From: Elusimicrobiota bacterium
Lineage (GTDB): Bacteria > CG03 > SLGR01 > PWQF01
Reading direction: 5' to 3'
NCBI GenBank assembly: GCA_003556865.1
Contig: PWQF01000123.1
Span: 1-7,314, forward strand
Length of the DNA: 7,314 nucleotides
This document shows, one piece after another, positions 6,227-7,314 of the stretch (position 1 is the stretch's first letter; every line of letters begins with the position of its first letter). The notes under the pieces were generated by a model. That model ran no database searches. It was not told the origin of the DNA and worked only from the letters and a program-made list of their open reading frames with translations. Position numbers and translations under genes: made by a program.

Positions 6227-6432
6227 AATCCGCCGTTTTCTTTGTAATCCCGTATAAAGTTTTCCACAGAGCGATCATAACTTTTTTCAGCTTTAGTTGA
6301 AAAAAAACAAGCCGGGAGCTGGTTAGAATTTTTATGATAAATTATACAGTCACAGCACCTACCCTTGCGAGAACAGGGTTCGTATGTACAGTTGCAGGAA
6401 GAAAGATTTTTATCTATATTGCATTCCGCCAT
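6223..6432 (-). CDS. Small cysteine-rich protein, DUF6485-like
   Basis: This is a 69-residue protein with eight cysteines in its first 42 residues (C4, C13, C15, C20, C26, C27, C29, C42), arranged as CNCTYEPCSRKGRCCDCIIYH, followed by LPACFF and YDRSVENFI. It matches what I remember of the DUF6485 family, small proteins of anaerobes with no known function. The cysteine pattern suggests metal or Fe-S binding, but that is inference. The start is certain: ATG 6432-6430 follows AAAGGAGG (6445-6438) with 5 nt spacing, the strongest ribosome site in the window. It is the first gene of the five-gene operon and overlaps the NUDIX gene as TTGA. There is no signal peptide, so it should be cytoplasmic. 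Confidence 0.85.
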   Translation of the reverse strand: MAECNIDKNLSSCNCTYEPCSRKGRCCDCIIYHKNSNQLPACFFSTKAEKSYDRSVENFIRDYKENGGF

Positions 6433-6485
6433 TTAAACCTCCTTTTTTTAACACTGCTATAGTTTTCAATCTGTATACCAGTAAA

Positions 6486-6514
6486 ATAGTATAAACTTAT
6501 ACTTCTCAGGTCAA
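6486..6514 (-). promoter_or_regulatory. Probable promoter of the DUF6485-NUDIX-rSAM-BMC-yggS operon
   Basis: On the minus strand TTGACC (6514-6509) and TACTAT (6491-6486) are separated by 17 nt. A shifted reading uses TATACT (6493-6488) with a 15-nt spacer. The -35 box overlaps the last codons and stop of the MATE gene. Start of transcription would be near 6480, leaving a leader of about 45-50 nt before ATG 6432. No stronger promoter is visible in the 73-nt gap. Confidence 0.5.
6488..6503. repeat. Perfect 7-bp inverted repeat in the operon promoter
   Basis: AGTATAA-AC-TTATACT is a perfect palindrome with 7-bp arms and a 2-nt centre. It sits between the putative -35 and -10 boxes, reaching into the latter, which is a usual place for a repressor site. 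An alternative is a weak terminator for the MATE gene, since a short ATTTTA follows on the minus strand. The stem has few GC pairs and almost no loop, so an operator seems more likely. Confidence 0.5.
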
Positions 6515-7314
6515 ATCAACCGCTATGTCTCCCGGGGCTTCTTCTATATTAGAAGAAACCACCGGCCTTAACCAGTTTCCTTTGATATAATATAAAAGGC
6601 ATAAAACAAACTCTCCGGCTCCCCCTATTATAAAAGCATTCCACACCCCACTTTCTTCTCCCCTAAAGGCCCCCAGCATATAGGCCCCGCCCAGCCTTAA
6701 CAACCACATTCCTAAGGCAGCTATCATCATGGACTGGAAAGTCCTTCCAGCCCCTTTAAAAGCGCCTCTTGCAGTTATAGCCGCACCCAAAAAGGGGGCC
6801 GTAAGGGCAAGCCGGGCGATAAAACCGGCGGCAAGACGGGCTGCTTCCCTCTCTCCGGCTCCTAAAAAAAAAACAGCGATATTATATCTAAATAAGTAAA
6901 CCAAGCCGGACATAACAGTAAGAAACAAGAAGATAAAAACAGAGGATTCTCCAGCTACCCTGTAAGCTCTTTTTTTTAAGCCTGCACCCAGATTCTGACC
7001 TACGGAAGCCGCCGCACCCGTACTTAAGGCAAGGGCTGGCATAATAAAAGCGGAAAAAACCCTTAACCCGACACTGTAACCAGCCATAAATACCGTACCG
7101 AAAACCGCTGCGATAGAGGTTAGCAACATCATTCCCACACCCTTTACCGCATGCTCCAGAACCGCCGGCCACCCTAGGCGGCACAATTTAATTATCGTAT
7201 TTTTTTCAGGGATGAGATCCTTTAGTGAGAGTGAAAGGGCAAAGGGCCCCTTAAAAAGAATCCAGATCCCCGCTGCAGAAGCAGCTAGGCGGGAAATGAC
7301 CGTTGCTAGAGCGG
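6506..7314 (-). CDS. MATE-family efflux transporter, C-terminal part (runs off the window)
   Basis: The frame is open from the window edge to the stop at 6508-6506, giving 268 residues, roughly the C-terminal 60% of a MATE antiporter (about 450 residues, 12 membrane segments). The visible part has several long hydrophobic helices rich in Gly and Ala. It also shows the start of the second MATE repeat, LGWPAVLEHAVKG, a segment LALSTGAAASVGQNLGAG and a later GAFKGAGRT, all typical of the MatE domain. These transporters export drugs or other organic compounds using H+ or Na+ gradients. The cut gene begins before 7314; TTG 7186 is only an internal codon, because the homology continues upstream of it (ALATVISRLAASAAG). 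It ends in a hydrophilic acidic tail and is followed by the promoter region of the next operon. Confidence 0.9.
   Translation of the reverse strand, partial: ALATVISRLAASAAGIWILFKGPFALSLSLKDLIPEKNTIIKLCRLGWPAVLEHAVKGVGMMLLTSIAAVFGTVFMAGYSVGLRVFSAFIMPALALSTGAAASVGQNLGAGLKKRAYRVAGESSVFIFLFLTVMSGLVYLFRYNIAVFFLGAGEREAARLAAGFIARLALTAPFLGAAITARGAFKGAGRTFQSMMIAALGMWLLRLGGAYMLGAFRGEESGVWNAFIIGGAGEFVLCLLYYIKGNWLRPVVSSNIEEAPGDIAVDLT

Noticed and set aside
6888..7184. Second minus-strand frame at 6888-7184
   Set aside because: It overlaps the MATE frame throughout and its translation has no recognisable domain, whereas the MATE frame does.
7184..7186. TTG as the true start of the MATE gene
   Set aside because: The frame stays open to the window edge and the upstream residues continue the transporter sequence, so the gene is simply cut by the window.
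1..7314. CRISPR arrays, tRNA or rRNA genes, insertion sequences, riboswitches
   Set aside because: I saw no regularly spaced repeats, cloverleaf-like segments, transposase sequence or terminal repeats. The gaps are too short for common riboswitches, the longest being 134 nt.

Overview
The window is 7,314 bases and every gene I can support reads on the minus strand. It looks like the chromosome of an anaerobic, Firmicutes/Clostridia-type bacterium. This rests on moderate GC with A/T-rich gaps, strong AAGGAGG-type ribosome sites, a textbook sigma-A promoter, a YibE/YibF membrane pair, a DUF6485-like Cys-rich protein and a bacterial microcompartment (BMC) protein. The lineage is an inference and I do not name a genus.

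In order of transcription (high to low coordinates):
(1) 7314-6506 is the C-terminal part of a MATE-type multidrug/cation antiporter, cut by the window edge.
(2) 6432-3209 is a five-gene operon: a small Cys-rich protein (DUF6485-like), a zinc-ribbon NUDIX hydrolase, a COG0731-type radical SAM protein, a protein made of three tandem BMC domains, and a YggS/PLP-homeostasis protein. Each gene overlaps the next by exactly 4 nt (TTGA, ATAA, ATGA, GTGA).
(3) 3074-748 is a pair of YibE/F-family membrane proteins joined by an ATGA overlap.
(4) 709-1 is a redox/regulatory unit: an ArsR-type repressor, thioredoxin (ATGA overlap) and the N-terminus of an FmdB-type zinc ribbon protein. A perfect TTGACA-N17-TATAAT promoter with a CATAT/ATATG dyad over its -10 box precedes it.

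Two points stand out. First, the 297-residue BMC protein holds three full-length, collinear BMC domains of the same 76-residue core length. This is not the usual one-domain hexamer or two-domain trimer design, and two chains could make one pseudohexamer. No other shell protein or signature enzyme is in view. Second, the radical SAM gene has no ATG, GTG or TTG start upstream of its Fe-S motif. Its homologous N-terminus, a good ribosome site and the operon's 4-nt overlap rule all point to an AUA codon at 5717-5715. A start-codon-restricted gene caller would begin at TTG 5453 and lose the CxxxCxxC cluster site.

The operon suggests a shell or scaffold protein tied to radical SAM, NUDIX and PLP-handling functions, but the substrate and pathway cannot be read from this window.
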